Below are positions 1-11,934 of a stretch of 64,000 bases of DNA, piece after piece. Numbering within the stretch: position 1 is the stretch's first letter; the number at the start of each line of letters is the position of its first letter. Location: positions 62,001-126,000 of the forward strand of contig JAGTJM010000023.1 of the NCBI GenBank assembly GCA_020747015.1, written 5' to 3'. This stretch comes from Pyrenochaeta sp. MPI-SDFR-AT-0127 (Eukaryota; Ascomycota; Dothideomycetes; Pleosporales; Cucurbitariaceae). The notes under the pieces were generated by a model that worked only from the letters and a program-made list of their open reading frames with translations, was not told where the DNA came from and ran no database searches. A program made the translations under genes and the position numbers.

Positions 1-2
1 TA

Positions 3-1639
3 CAGGCGTTTCTAGATCCTTCTTCAGACCCAAGTGTTTCTAAGCGCTCCAAGAGCCGAACTAAACAACTGAATGGGTTTGCTAAGGATGATCCTTCGGC
101 TGTTCGACAATGGCTAACAGAAAATCAATCTTCAAAACCCATCGCCGGTGTCGCTTCAAAACGTACTAGATTCAATGGCCTCCACAACAACTCTGTTGGA
201 GGTGTTTGGGCGACTTTGGACAGGGATGTGTATATGAAGGCTTCCTTACACGAAGACCTTGAGCATGATGATTGGGCTTCTGCAGCTCGGTCAGGATCAA
301 CAAAGTTTCCGCATGCTATTCTAGAGGTCCGGCGGGAGGGTATCCAAGCGACCTCGCTCATTCAGACTCTGGACAAGAGCCACCTGGTATGTGCCTCGGT
401 TCCTTGTCTTTGTGCTTTTATCTAATAATGGCTTCAGGTCGAACGTGTTCGTGGGTTCTCGCTTGAGGCACACGCAGTGTGGATATGCTGCAAGCCTAGC
501 GCTATGTCTCAACCTTTGTGGGTAAGTGTTTTGAAGCATTTCACTCGCTACTACACTCCAATCTTTACGAGCATTACCTGTCAGACAGAAATATGAAACC
601 CCCTCTTTCCCTCTTCGTGGCCTTGTCAACGCGGCAACACAGCTAACCTCTACAGATTCCTCTCTTAGATAAAGATATTCGAAAACTACCAGAACTGGTG
701 AGGCGTCGAAGTCGCAAAGAAAGAGGTAGTACCACCGACACACGATCACAAGGCTCGCCTCCACACACATCAACGTCTAATACCTCTTATGATGGGCAGT
801 CGAGTCCTCTTGCCTCTCGTGCCGGCGAATCTTCTGCAACATCAGCCCAGGAATTTGTGGACCCGCCACCACTACAAGCTTTTAGAAAGAAACACCGGAA
901 GCCTTATTCTGATTATCCTCCACCGACCATTGGTGAGGATTTGGAGCCAGACGCGCCACGGTACTGGAACGAGTACGACAATCCTGAAGAGGAAGAGGCT
1001 GGATACTACATTTATGTTGACCCTGATGCGCCAATCAAGTTTCCAGGACAGGAGCTGATAGAGGCATGGACGAAGACGACGATGAAACTATTTGGTATGC
1101 GGGATAAGGCTGATGTGGCATCCCTTTCTGCATCAGATGACGGAACTACGGACGATGAAGATACGGCGGACGAATCGCCCGTAGTACGTACCGCAAATTA
1201 CGGTACCATCTCCTCTTCTCACCAGCCCCGCCCGCATGAGAGCTACTTCAACAACCTCTTCCACTCCATCGTCGATCCCCGTCGTGATTCGGAGGCCCTG
1301 CATGTCCGGAGATCACTTCTCGGAGAACTAGAAACGCGCCAACATAAGACGGAAATGACAAAGATGCGGTTTTACTTTACCTGTCTAGCGACTGCCTTGG
1401 TAATAGATATCATCCTAGGCATTATGACGGTGACAAGTCGTAAGAAAGAGAGGGGTGCCGTGGATGCTGCTGTGCTGTTTGGAACAATTGCTACGCTGTT
1501 GTTATGCATTGTTGCGGTGCTTAGTATGAAGACACGAAGGGAGAGGCTGGGCTGGGTACATCAAGGTACTGTCCTGAGCATTGCAGCAAGTGTCGTGGCC
1601 TTGGATATTTTGCTTCTGCTGTGGGTACTACGTATATGA
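3..1639 (+). CDS. VTC5-like SPX/VTC family vacuolar membrane protein, 5' end outside window
   Basis: Three exons are visible: 3-386, 438-521 and 656-1639; the N-terminal part, presumably with the SPX domain, lies upstream of the window. The joined reading frame has a VTC-type core: an acidic segment, then FPHAILEVRREG, LVERVRGFS and, across the second junction, QPLW/IPLLDKDIRKLP. After a serine-rich, acidic linker, about 95 C-terminal residues form three membrane segments like the DUF202/VTC1 domain. VTC proteins build the vacuolar polyphosphate polymerase complex; Vtc5 is its accessory subunit in yeast. Both introns start with GTA(A/T)GT and end in CAG, and the 134-base second intron has a CTAAC branch site near its end. 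Family call is firm; the choice of VTC5 over VTC2-4 is inference, because the catalytic lysine/arginine set of Vtc4 is not visible here. Confidence 0.8.
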
Positions 1640-3028
1640 GATCGACAAGTCGGAATGGGCTTCTTCTTGCTTTTACTGGATATGGAGGGGGCATGGCGTC
1701 GAGGTTTTAGGATTTCCACCGCGCTATGTTGCCGGCTGCCGCAACAGGTGATCGCAGTAAGTTGTAAGAACACTTTTGGTATCATTAGCGCAGCTTGAGC
1801 CTGCTTCTAACGTTGGGAATGACGTAATACGCAGTCAAAATGAATTATCAATAAACAATGCAAAAACAGTTCAAACCTAACAGACCCTTGTTTCGTTCGT
1901 TTCGTTTGCGTCGCTCGTTTTACTCATTGCAGACTTGGATCCTAAGAGCGTTGGCTTGCGTACAGAACCTCGAAGAACCCGCGCGGAGGCGACCTTACAA
2001 AATACGCACCTTGCAAGCCTCAGCATGAAGGGGGCTGTGTACGCGTCCTCCGCACGAGGCTCGCACGCGCGGTCAGCGGTAGATGTGTGGTGCTCAGCTT
2101 CATCGCCGTCAGGCCTTCGTCGGCAACCAACACCACAATGCGTGGCCGCTGTGCACATTATGGGCAGTTTGGGGTATGAATCGAGAAACTGTGCTACAAA
2201 TCCAAGGTCAAGCTTTGCTCGGTCCCTTGGCTACGAGAGGCTGTGCGAGCAATCTGACCCGTACTCACTGTAATACACGCTCTTGGTCATTGTTCAGGGG
2301 GAGCTGGGCGAGAGAGTTGAATTTCAAGCCTTTTGCCAGTGTTCTTGGAGGGGGCTGTGCAAAACTACGTTGACATCGGGTTTGCGAACACCGTACCGCC
2401 GAGCATAGAGAAATCAAGGCTGCCATACTGAGATGCCACGGCTGCTTGGCGAGATTGGGGCTGTGCAGATCGGACACGAATGTCTTCGCAACATCCCACG
2501 GCTGAGTACATAGGGAGTTCGTCCGATGAAGGGCCGCGGTTGGCACGCGGTTGGCTGTGGCGATCACCGAGTACTGGCCGTCTTATTCGCCTGTCTGGGC
2601 ATCTGTCGCCTCTTTCAGGAAATGTGCTCCTCTGGGCAACGGTCCTTAGAGTAGGCTGAGGAGCTACCCTTCCTTACAGCAGCACCATCCTGCCTCGGCG
2701 CGACCTCGGCATCGACATTTGCTGGGCTTGGAGGATTCGTTGTGCGCTGCGGATCAAACATCTCTGGTGGCTTTTTGGTCTGATAGGTGTGCCTATACTA
2801 CTGTATTGACCGTCACCCAAGCCGAAGCTCCCGCGACAGGCAGCTCCTCAGCCAGCTTCAATTATGAAGAAGATGGTGTTCAAATACTCCTTTTCCCCCA
2901 TCATCAAGAATGAGATCCATTGCATATCCCCTTCTTTACCTTGACTCGGCTGTCATTAAGTACAAGTTGATCCTCTATCACTCAGTCCGTACTTCAATCT
3001 TCTATCAAGCAGCACATCCACCCTCAAG
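1640..3028. other. Gene-free interval
   Basis: About 1.4 kb between the VTC-like gene and the first small membrane protein. Only short overlapping reading frames on both strands occur, none with a recognisable domain or plausible splicing. A pyrimidine-rich TTTCGTT-type stretch lies near 1890-1925. The last 100 bases are probably the promoter and leader of the gene at 3029. Confidence 0.6.
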
Positions 3029-3622
3029 ATGACCGACACGAAAAGCACCGCCGAAATTGCTCTCCAAATATTGTTTGGCGTCATTGGAATTCTTGGTGTT
3101 GCTGTTGCCCTTGCTGGAATACACTATCGCGACTCAATCGGATGCGTTATCCTACGCCGTCGAAAACAACCAAGAAGTCAAGGTATGTTATGGAGCACAA
3201 CCTGTCCAGACTTACATTGGTCCGTGTAGCTGACTCGATCACCTTCAGATCATGAGCTCGAGGCTGGAACCATGACTACGGAGAACACACAGACTGGTTC
3301 CATTGACCCAGTCATCCACAGCCGGGATATCATTGCGCCACCATCCTGGGATCGCGTCAGCTCAGCCTCACACATCTCACCTTCCACTGCAACAACTGTT
3401 TACGATAAAACTTTCGATGTTCCTGACAGTCCGCTGTCCACTTTGCCTCCTCATTCAAAGTTCGACGAAATCTCGATGCCTGATTCGTCGACACCTGATT
3501 CGTCGACACCTGATTCGCGGATGCCTCAGGCACAACTAGGGAACGTGGTTGTCGAAACATCAATTAAATCACGGCAAATAACACCACATGGGCACGACGA
3601 AGACATGCGACAAGCGCGGTGA
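3029..3622 (+). CDS. Small one-pass membrane protein, tandem paralogue 1
   Basis: Two exons, 3029-3182 and 3249-3622, give 175 residues; the intron runs GTATGT to TTCAG and splits an Asp codon. The N terminus MTDTKSTAEIA is followed by one hydrophobic segment (about residues 12-32), then a charged HYRDSIG/RRRK stretch, and a Ser/Thr/Pro-rich hydrophilic tail. The tail holds a five-residue PDSST repeat encoded by about three 15-base units (3479-3524). The next gene downstream begins with the same layout (M[ST]DT, a hydrophobic stretch, H-x-RDS) and has an intron at a matching place, so the two are tandem paralogues. No known family recognised; a membrane or secretory location is inferred from the hydrophobic segment only. 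Confidence 0.6.
3479..3524. repeat. 15-base tandem repeat within coding sequence
   Basis: About three copies of a 15-base unit (CCTGATTCGTCGACA), the last diverged. It is in frame and encodes PDSST repeats in the tail of the small membrane protein at 3029-3622, so copy-number change would keep the frame. Confidence 0.85.
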
Positions 3623-4230
3623 GGATACATACTGCAGTGCGGCACAAAAAGGCGTGGTTTGGAGTATTGGGTCATCGAAAGATACCCCAAGGCTGAGAAG
3701 TGAATGATTAGCGTTGGCGTTTGGTGCATATGGAATCATCGGGATATACATGGGATAATGGTACTCTGGTAATGCAGGTGTAATTAATGAAATGCAATGA
3801 CACTTTTTCTGCAGGAAGTGTACTTGGCTCAGAAACTACATCGTACAGACTGGAAAGATGAGAATCTTGGCGTAAAAACCATGGATCTTGGCCGGAGGCA
3901 ATACAGAGCAGCGATACGAAGCAAATAGGGTCCATCCTAAGTCAGACGGCGAGGCCACGTCAGCATAAGAGAGGTATCACGTGGAACGTGTTGTTGATAC
4001 AGAAGCACCGCAAAGTTAAGCGCTTGGGCTTGGGCCAACAACATGCGTTGCCGTCCTATCGGTTGCTGAGGTCAACTTTTCGGTCTGAAGGCTACTCTCA
4101 GTAAAAGGCAGATAATTTCCACAAACCTGAAGGATGGACCGCAGCAAAGATTGTTATAATCAACTCACTGCCCACAGCTATCTTACCGTCTCCGCCGACA
4201 GCCTTCCGTTTTCTTAAGTCGATTTTGACT
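3623..4230. other. Spacer between tandem paralogues
   Basis: About 600 bases holding the 3' end of the first small membrane gene and the promoter of the second. No reading frame with family resemblance is seen on either strand. Confidence 0.6.
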
Positions 4231-4622
4231 ATGTCAGACACGAACGAAACCGACACTGCGCTTGTTGTTACCTTCGGCATCTTTACAATCATTGCTACAA
4301 TTGCTGGATTCCACGTTAGGGACTCGGTCTTTTGCTCCTTTCTTCGCAGTCTTCTCGTTGTATGGTCTCGTACCAGTATGTTGATCGTGCATACGGATAT
4401 AATTACATTGCTCAGCTCCCTTCAGATTCCGATATTGATATAGAAGCTATAGCTGGGTCAGAATCAAGAGAGAACTACCGCGATCGCACTTTCTTCGAAC
4501 TGCAGCCACGATTGTCTCTACCGCTCTACTATGAACAGTCAGTCAACGATGTAGAAGTGGTCGACAACGAACCACCCCAGCCAATCGCTCACCTAGAAGA
4601 GGGGACAAACGAACAGTCTTGA
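4231..4622 (+). CDS. Small one-pass membrane protein, tandem paralogue 2
   Basis: Two exons, 4231-4359 and 4416-4622, encode 111 residues. The 56-base intron (GTATGG to CTCAG) restores the frame exactly. The protein begins MSDTNETDTAL, has one hydrophobic helix (about residues 10-27), then HVRDSVFCSFLRS, and an acidic cytoplasm-like tail (LPSDSDIDIEAIAG). The order of elements and the intron position match the gene at 3029-3622, but the tail is shorter and lacks the PDSST repeats. No known function. The ATG at 4231 is chosen because it aligns with the start of the paralogue. Confidence 0.6.
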
Positions 4623-5754
4623 GGGAGCTTTGGATTGATTACACGAAGAGCTATTCGCGCTAGATGCGCTGAGAGCAATTTTCACTTTGAAACGCCAAAC
4701 CAAGACAGGTCTTGATTTTAAAACAAGTTTTCGGGACGCTCTTATATATTAGGAGAGCTCATATCAACGTGTGGCGGTGTTTCTATTTGATCATGTTATC
4801 GTACGTTGGCTCACTGCTCAACTTCGGTGTGTATTGGCCGGCCATGCCACTGTATGACCACGAGAACTAAGGTCGATAACAGAAGAACTGTAAAGAAAAC
4901 GACCCCCAATTTGAAGAATGAACCATAACATGTACGATTATGTGACTTTAGACGGGGCTGAGGCATTTTGTGGTTGTTTTCGCTAAGATTGTTTTTTTGA
5001 ACTCTCGAACGACGCTTTTTGATGCGGCTTTGGGACCAACCACTCCGCGCCACACCAGAAAGCCACACAGCCTAAATTTTGTTTTGCGTGTTGCCTGACC
5101 CACCAATAAAGAGCTCAAGATGTGCCTATCAGTGACAACCGGAGAAGACTAGAGTACCAAATAAATTCGAGGCCCGGTCATAGATCCATTCATTTGTTCG
5201 CAGAGCGATTATCTATAAGGCTATGGCCTTCCTTGAGGATTAGCATAACGTGAAGATGGTATCGGAACGCCTTCGGGATGGTTTGCGGAGCAGCTGACAC
5301 CAGGCTGATGCAGTGTCAAATGATGAGCACTTTCGACCAATCAGACTCTTGGATATACCTGTGCTCGAAGTCATGCATCTGCAGAAGCAATAGGTACCGT
5401 AAGATGACCACACACAACGCATACTCAAGGCAGAATTATACCGAGAATAGCCCCAAACCCTGACTGAGTCTTGGTTTGCTGCATTTTTAAGATAGATGAT
5501 GCTCAAAAATAGTCTCCTGTCGAAGTAATATGTGTCCAGCTGTAGCATTTGTCTGAACTACTTACTATTTACAGACGACTGGATGGCGGCCACTTTGTTC
5601 TCATGCCATCTGAAGAGCTTGCTGAATTACGAAAGGCTACTACAAGTACATGTGTGTTTGTAAGCACAATTAACATACAACTTAAAACATTGGTACATGA
5701 AACTGAAACCTAAAACGGGCCACTTTTCGCGATACCTCTCGTGCCTGTACGTCG
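4623..5754. other. Gene-free interval with one doubtful small reading frame
   Basis: About 1.1 kb between the small membrane gene and the end of COQ2. The only item of note is a minus-strand frame at 4811-4966 (51 codons) that would encode a peptide with one strongly hydrophobic stretch (VVFFTVLLLSTLVLVV). It has no supporting homology or splice context, so I do not call it a gene. Confidence 0.5.
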
Positions 5755-7128
5755 CTACACTGTAACAAGTTTCTGCTCTCCCTCCTCTTCATTCTTTGCG
5801 TTATTGTCGTACCAGCCAAGAAGATGCGCAACATATTCGCCAGCGAGGCCAAGGCTGATGGCGCCTCCAGTGAACCATGCACCGTTCACGAACCACCACC
5901 AACAGTTCTTCACCTCCTTCAATTTGACTCGTCGAATCATAGTGCCCAGAGTCAATGCTGCACCTCCGCATGATCCAATAAAGAAGACTGGTCCCATCCC
6001 TGCCGCTACTCCAGTAGCAGCTAGCAGTCCAAGCTGGACCACAGCTAGTCCCGACAGAATTGTTTTTGTCTCTTTTTCGTGTTTCAGTGCAATGCTCTTG
6101 ATCCCAGCTTTAACGTCGTCCTTGATATCCATGTGTGCATATATCATGTCGTACAAAACTGTCCACGCGACATTGCTAGCGTACAAGCAAGCTGCTGCTG
6201 TGAGCGCCGCTTGATTGGAGAGCAGGTCGATACCCAGGGCTGGAAATCCCAGCATCGCACCCCAGGAGAAAGTAAGACCAAGGACAAATTGAGGGTAGTA
6301 GGTCACTCTCTTGGCTAGCGGGTAGGTAGCAACAAAGAGAAGCGATGGTGTCGCATACCAGAAGCATTCAATTGGGAGTGAGAGAAGAACAGCTAGGCCA
6401 GCAGTGAGCTGACCTCCGAGGAAGACAATCGCCTGCTGGGGGGTGATGGCTCGTCTTGCTATTGGGCGTAGGCGTGTTCGCTCAACGTGTGGATCGAGGT
6501 TGCGGTCCCAGAGGTCATTGATTGTGCACCCGGCGCCTCTCATCACGAGCGCTCCGGTGAGAAATAATGCAGTTGTGCTGATGACAGCAGACGGAGCAGC
6601 AATGGGCGTGGCCATTGTTGCCGCTACGAGGGTGCTGAACAAGCACGGAAAGAACAAATAGTATGTCCCAGTAGGTTTATCAAGTCTCATAAGCTCACCA
6701 TAAGGGACAGCTTTTTGGGGCAGATACGATAGGAAACCCGTCGTTGGTGGTGAGTAGTCTGGAAGCGATCTCGGTAAAGCATCCTGAGCTGTTGTTGTTA
6801 TGCCTAGGTGTGGAGGCGAGAACCTTGCGCATATATGAGCTGTCGAGGTGCGAAGACCTTGGAAATCATTTTGATTCCTGACCAATTGAGTAGCTTGTGG
6901 TCGGTAATGGGCAGGTAACAGTGATTTCGACGATAGCTGCCGTCTCCAGTGATCGCGGCTCGGTCGTGTCTGCGCCCATGATGCGCTTGCTGACCGGCCA
7001 ATGCTTTGCGAGTACACTAATCCGGACCGTACTGCACAGGAATGCGCAAAAGCCATGGTTGAGAGGGTACCGAGAACGCCGTTTGGTTCGATGGCCGTCT
7101 GTTGCACGCTACCTGGATGTTGATCCAA
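5755..7128 (-). CDS. COQ2: 4-hydroxybenzoate polyprenyltransferase, mitochondrial (COQ2)
   Basis: Single-exon gene of 457 residues. It is a UbiA-family membrane prenyltransferase that joins the polyprenyl tail to 4-hydroxybenzoate in ubiquinone synthesis, in the inner mitochondrial membrane. Both Mg/diphosphate-binding motifs are intact: NDLWDRNLD at 204-212 and DMIYAHMDIKDD at 327-338. The typical LMRLDKPTGTYY entry to the first helix is at 147-158, followed by about eight hydrophobic segments. A second ATG at 7056 (residue 25) begins MAFAHSCAVRSG, an Arg/Ser/Ala-rich stretch that looks like a mitochondrial presequence. Starting there would give 433 residues and is probably the true start. 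It is divergent from the JmjC gene at 7586. Confidence 0.93.
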   Translation of the reverse strand: MDQHPGSVQQTAIEPNGVLGTLSTMAFAHSCAVRSGLVYSQSIGRSASASWAQTRPSRDHWRRQLSSKSLLPAHYRPQATQLVRNQNDFQGLRTSTAHICARFSPPHLGITTTAQDALPRSLPDYSPPTTGFLSYLPQKAVPYGELMRLDKPTGTYYLFFPCLFSTLVAATMATPIAAPSAVISTTALFLTGALVMRGAGCTINDLWDRNLDPHVERTRLRPIARRAITPQQAIVFLGGQLTAGLAVLLSLPIECFWYATPSLLFVATYPLAKRVTYYPQFVLGLTFSWGAMLGFPALGIDLLSNQAALTAAACLYASNVAWTVLYDMIYAHMDIKDDVKAGIKSIALKHEKETKTILSGLAVVQLGLLAATGVAAGMGPVFFIGSCGGAALTLGTMIRRVKLKEVKNCWWWFVNGAWFTGGAISLGLAGEYVAHLLGWYDNNAKNEEEGEQKLVTV

Positions 7129-7585
7129 TTTTGTTGGGTGTTGGTTCGATGAGCGCGAAGTTCAATTAGTCATTAAGAAGAAGAATATAGTTCAGATATA
7201 TCTAGTAACAGGGTGTAGGGATTCCGACTTTACCCCAGTCACCTCACCTAGGCTCGATTGGTGTTTAGTCAAGCAGCGGGAAAGTGAAGGTCTGACCCTG
7301 CGCGCTAGATCTCGTCGACACGTGATACATCCCCAAGCTTCAACCATGCAACAGAGCTCGTCAGCCAGATTCGCGGTTTCCCTGTGACGCGCCGCAAGTC
7401 TTTATTGCGCGCCCAGCGAACACTCGCTGTCCCCGCAGTTACGACTACGGCTGCGACAACAGCTGCTTGCAACACTCTTCGACTTACAGTCCAACTGTGC
7501 CGCGCATGCGGTAGCTCCTCGTCGTCTTGCAATTCGCAACCCCACCCCCAAGGCGACTGCTAGATGGTAGCCAACAACGAATGCG
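7129..7585. promoter_or_regulatory. Shared divergent promoter region, COQ2 / JmjC gene
   Basis: 457 bases separate two genes transcribed in opposite directions, so both promoters must lie here. I see no convincing TATA box or named binding site. Confidence 0.5.
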
Positions 7586-10500
7586 ATGCCGGCCGCACGC
7601 CCTCAGGCTTCTTTTGAGCCGATTCCGCCTGATTTCGATGTGCGCACCTTCGTCGAATCGGCGGATAACTTCCAATATGTCGACCGTATTTCGTACGAGA
7701 TGATTGCTACGAATGGTGTTGAGCAATTTGAGAAGCTTGTCCTTTTGCACGTAATTATAGGGGGCAAACCTTTGGTCATTGACGGCTTTGAGGAGGTGCT
7801 CGACCCATGGACTTTCACGCCTTCCTGGCTGCGTGACAATCATGGTGACAAAGGTGAGTAAAGTCCGAGGCACTCTTTGCTGCACTCTAATAATGTATGT
7901 CGTAGTTGAGAACGCGCGCAACCTCACCTCCAAGGAAAACATCCCGCTTACGATCAAGCATTATCTCAAGCATATGGCGAAGTTGACGGAGCAGTTCTTC
8001 AATGCGCCAGAAGCGTACCGAGATAAAACGCGCCAACGCATATATCTGAAGGATATCGATTGCCCACAAGTGTGGCAAGACAAGCTCAAGGAGAATATTC
8101 CTTCGAGTCTGTTCTATCTCAACGAGAACACGGGCGAAGCTGGGGGACCTGGGGCACTGTACGAGTTGGGAGGTCGCAAAGGTCGCGGTATTGCGCGTGC
8201 TGGAGATCTTATGAGCAGCCTTCCCCCAGAGATGCGCGCAGAGAACCTGATGTGTTATATCGGCCATGAAGGTACATACACACCCTCACACAGGGAGATG
8301 TGCGCATCCTTGGGTCAGAACATAATGGTCAACGCTTCTAGCCAGGTCAGCGAAGAAGGCAAGCCGGAGCGCCCTGGGTCGTCGCTTTGGTTCATGACTG
8401 AGACAAAGGATCGCCATCTGGTGTCTGAATACTGGCTATCTGTTTTGGGACATGACATTGAGGTCGAAAATCACTTTGCCCAGCTCATTGCTTGGAAGAA
8501 GGCGCCGTTCAAGACATATGTAGTTGAGCAACATCCTGGGGATTTTATTTTGATCCCGCCGTTGGCACCGCATCAAGTCTGGAATCGCGGCACTCGCACT
8601 ATGAAGATAGCCTGGAACCGCACCACTGTAGAAACTCTCGAGCTCGCTTTGAACGAAGCCCTTCCAAATTCACGCATTGTCTGTCGTGACGAACAGTACA
8701 AGAACAAAAGTATCGTCTATTACACGCTACTTAAGTACTCTAATCTCATCAAGTCTGCTCGGGCCCAGGTCGAGGCTGGGGGTGAACAAGCAGAAGCTAT
8801 TCAGCACTCTGTCAAAGTTCGGCAGGTCCAGCGGGATTTCAAAAGGCTATTTGATCTGTATAAGCACATTCTATTGTCGGAGATGCTCGCGCCAGACTCT
8901 CGCGAGCATTCCGAGTTCCTTCCGTATGACAGTAACGTAACCTGCGCTTATTGCAGGTGCAATGTCTTTAACCGCTTCTTGAGCTGCAAGTCCTGCAAGA
9001 ATCTGTTCAGCGCTGAAATCGAAGAGCCTTATGATGTATGCATGGATTGCTACTGTATGGGTCGCAGTTGCGAGTGCCAGTCGGGGTACGCTTGGGTCGA
9101 GCAGTGGAAGTGGAAAGATCTCATTCACAAGTATGAGGAGTGGCGTGTGCAGATCATCGATATTGACGGGCACATGACAGACAAGACGCCACTTCCGTTG
9201 CAGGAAGAGCGAAGATACTTGGGCAAAAAGACATTGGCACAGATCTGTCAAGAACAATTACGGTTACGACCATTTGTTGATATTAAGAACCCGCAGCCCG
9301 AAGGTGGCTCCGAAGACGAAGAGCCCGTTGTAGATGAGTACGGCAACATTCGGAAAGTCGCGAACAAGAAGTCTAAACAATGGCTCAGCAAGCATAAGTC
9401 GTGCCACTTCTGTCTTCATCGACACCCGAAATGGAAAATGGCGTTTTGCTCCAACTGCGACTTGGCTTACTGCTACGGGACGCTGTTCCGAGCGCATGAC
9501 ATGATGCCTGCAAGTATCATGGAAGATCCAAGTTGGAAGTGTCCGCACTGTAGGAGAGTCTGCAATACAGGCGCATGTCGACGCGATCCCAGGCAACATT
9601 CCTACGAACCGAAGGGGACCCTTCTCGGTCATGACACAAGGAAAGTGGCAGATATACGCTCAGTGGAATGCCTTGTTGACTTCAGCGTGTCTAACCTTAA
9701 TTGGCTACGAGATGACGATGGCATGAGCCAGAGTGCAATGCAACGACGACTGCAACAAGCAGAAATGGACAAGTTAATAGACCCTTCTCTCGATGCACGG
9801 TTCATCGATGAAGATCACGCCTATTCTCGGAACGGCATTATCTACTCTCCACTCAAAGACACCAACGGAAATAATGACGAGAATGGTGGAGGCTCTGTTG
9901 GGCTATCTGGCCATCACAGTCAATTCGAAGCAGAGGGAGAGATTGAAACACATTCTCTGGATCCGGACCAGGAGGGCGCGATTCCGCGATTGAGCCAAAA
10001 GCGTGACCGTGATGACCATGAGGATGAACAAGGCAATAGACGACGTAAGAAGTTGAAACAGCAAAAGAAGAAACAAGGTGAGGCTGCACAATCACTTCAA
10101 CCAAAACATGCTTCTGGACAGCAATATCAGAAGGAGGTCGAGAGGAAGTTGTTGGAGGACGCCAAACGCGATGATCGGTTTATCATAGTCGCTGCTAGGA
10201 TGAAGGGTAAATCAAGAATAGTCAAGCTTTCTTTGAGCACCAGCCATCTCGAGCGGATTGAACAGCGACCAAGTCCTCAGCGTCCTCACGTTGCGCGCAG
10301 GAAAACTCCTGAGGACTTGGGTGTGTCTGGGAACATCCGATCAATCCTTCAGTCTGACATCCTACCAAAAGCGAATCCTCTCAAGAGCGCCCCTGAGAAA
10401 GAGAAGGATGCGAGGAAATACCGTGTTCGAGTTGAGGAAGACGAGGCGTACTCGACTAGGAAGCGGAGAATCGACGATGGAGGACCATCAAAGTCAGGAA

Positions 10501-11465
10501 AGTCACGCGGCTCACAGCGATTCGAAGAAATTACTCTTGATTCCGATGAAGAGATGGGGGAAGAAAATGATGATATCGTAATTTCTGATCGACCACGCGG
10601 ACGAGCTTCGAATTGGTTGGCGCGTCGAAACGAGAGTGATGATGATTTACCAACCGAGCTACCAGCTGATTTCAGAGACGGTGATGTACGGCCGAATCGT
10701 GAGAAAGACCGAGAGCGGCAACGAGCGTATAACGAGAAACGCAAGAGCATGCCAGCGCAACCAAAAGCTGGTATTCGACCCACTGGAACAGTGTCGATGA
10801 AGCCTAACTGGAGAAGTACTGGCGATATACCTGACGAAGCTGGGGTTCACGAGGGACATGACCAGTCGAGCGAGGCACTCATCCTGGCGCAACAAGCCGC
10901 CGCCGTTTTCGAAGCGCAATCGAAGGAAAAGGAAATGGAGGAACAGGCACGCTCTGCGGCCGCTGCGCAAGAAGCCGAGGAGAATTTGCGCGCAAAGATG
11001 GCTCTCTTTGCAGATTCTGACAACGAGAATGGACTAATCGACAGCTTCCTCGGAGATTTGCCTGCTGAGGCTAGGTCACCGGTTGATGGTCAACAGCTTG
11101 GAGATGGAACCGTGGAACCTGTCCGCGTAGGCCCTCCACAGGCCACAAACTCACTTTTCGCAAGGCCTGAGATGTCAGGCAGAAAAATCAAGATTGTTGC
11201 AGCATCCAAGCGCAATGCCGATCAGTCGACCAAGACCACCACTACCACCACTACATATACAGCTCCACCATCCAAGTTCACAAGTATCAACAGGAAAGTT
11301 CAGGCTATTGATCTATCTGAATCCGATAGCGAGGACGATGCTCCTACAAGTGCGCCTGCCCCCAAGAAGCGTGTTGGTCGGCCACCTGGCAGGCCTTTGA
11401 TGATCCCCACACGGGGCTCGAGCACCCCCAAGCGTGGTCGAGGTCGCCCAAGGAAGACGTTGTGA
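7586..11465 (+). CDS. JmjC-domain chromatin protein with CDCA7-like zinc-finger region and AT-hooks
   Basis: Exons 7586-7853 and 7906-11465 give 1275 residues; the 52-base GTGAGT...GTAG intron splits a Val codon. Residues about 85-330 form a JmjC domain, with the Fe(II) ligands probably H-x-E in SHREMC (about 218-220) and the later His in APHQVWN (about 312). A cysteine-rich region follows: CAYCRC near 435, then CHFCLHRHPKW (about 588) to about 648, with CPHCRRVCNTGACRR, like the zf-4CXXC_R1 domain of CDCA7. The rest is long, charged and disordered. It ends with two AT-hook motifs, GRPPGRP and RGRGRPRK. The likely role is nuclear: a histone demethylase or silencing-boundary factor bound to AT-rich DNA. 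Activity is inferred from the ligand residues only. Confidence 0.85.
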
Positions 11466-11934
11466 ATTGATTATGGTCATGGCGGTGTCGAGGTTTAAGC
11501 CATCGACTTTCTATCAATCTTGTTTTCTTCCCGATTGTAGCTTTCTTCAGCAAGGCGCGATAGCGCTTTGGCTAGGGTAAAATCGGCGAGTGCTAGTACC
11601 AGATAATGAACATAACATGCTATAATAGTTCAGATTCTCTAAAAGGCTAACAACTCAGAATGCCTTCACTCAAAGGTTACTCCATAATTAGCGTCATAGT
11701 TGCAGCAGTATTTTAAAACAATGAAAGTCTTAATGGGAACTGGGCGCTACAACCAACTTCCAAGTCTCGTAGGAAGCGAGTTCATGATAGTATTTGAACA
11801 CATGACAGAAACGGATGATGTGAAGTTGCATGTCACGTGGTCACGCGTTGGCGAGAGGTCGCGACATCATCGCTTGCACTGTAGATCATCTACCACTCAT
11901 CGACCACTTTCGACAATCACACATAATATCTATC
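11466..11934. other. Intergenic spacer
   Basis: About 470 bases with the 3' end of the JmjC gene and the promoter of the helix-hairpin-helix gene. Nothing else recognised. Confidence 0.6.

Noticed and set aside
4811..4966. Minus-strand 51-codon frame with one hydrophobic stretch
   Set aside because: Short, no paralogy to the two membrane proteins nearby and no promoter or splice support; chance frame is likely.
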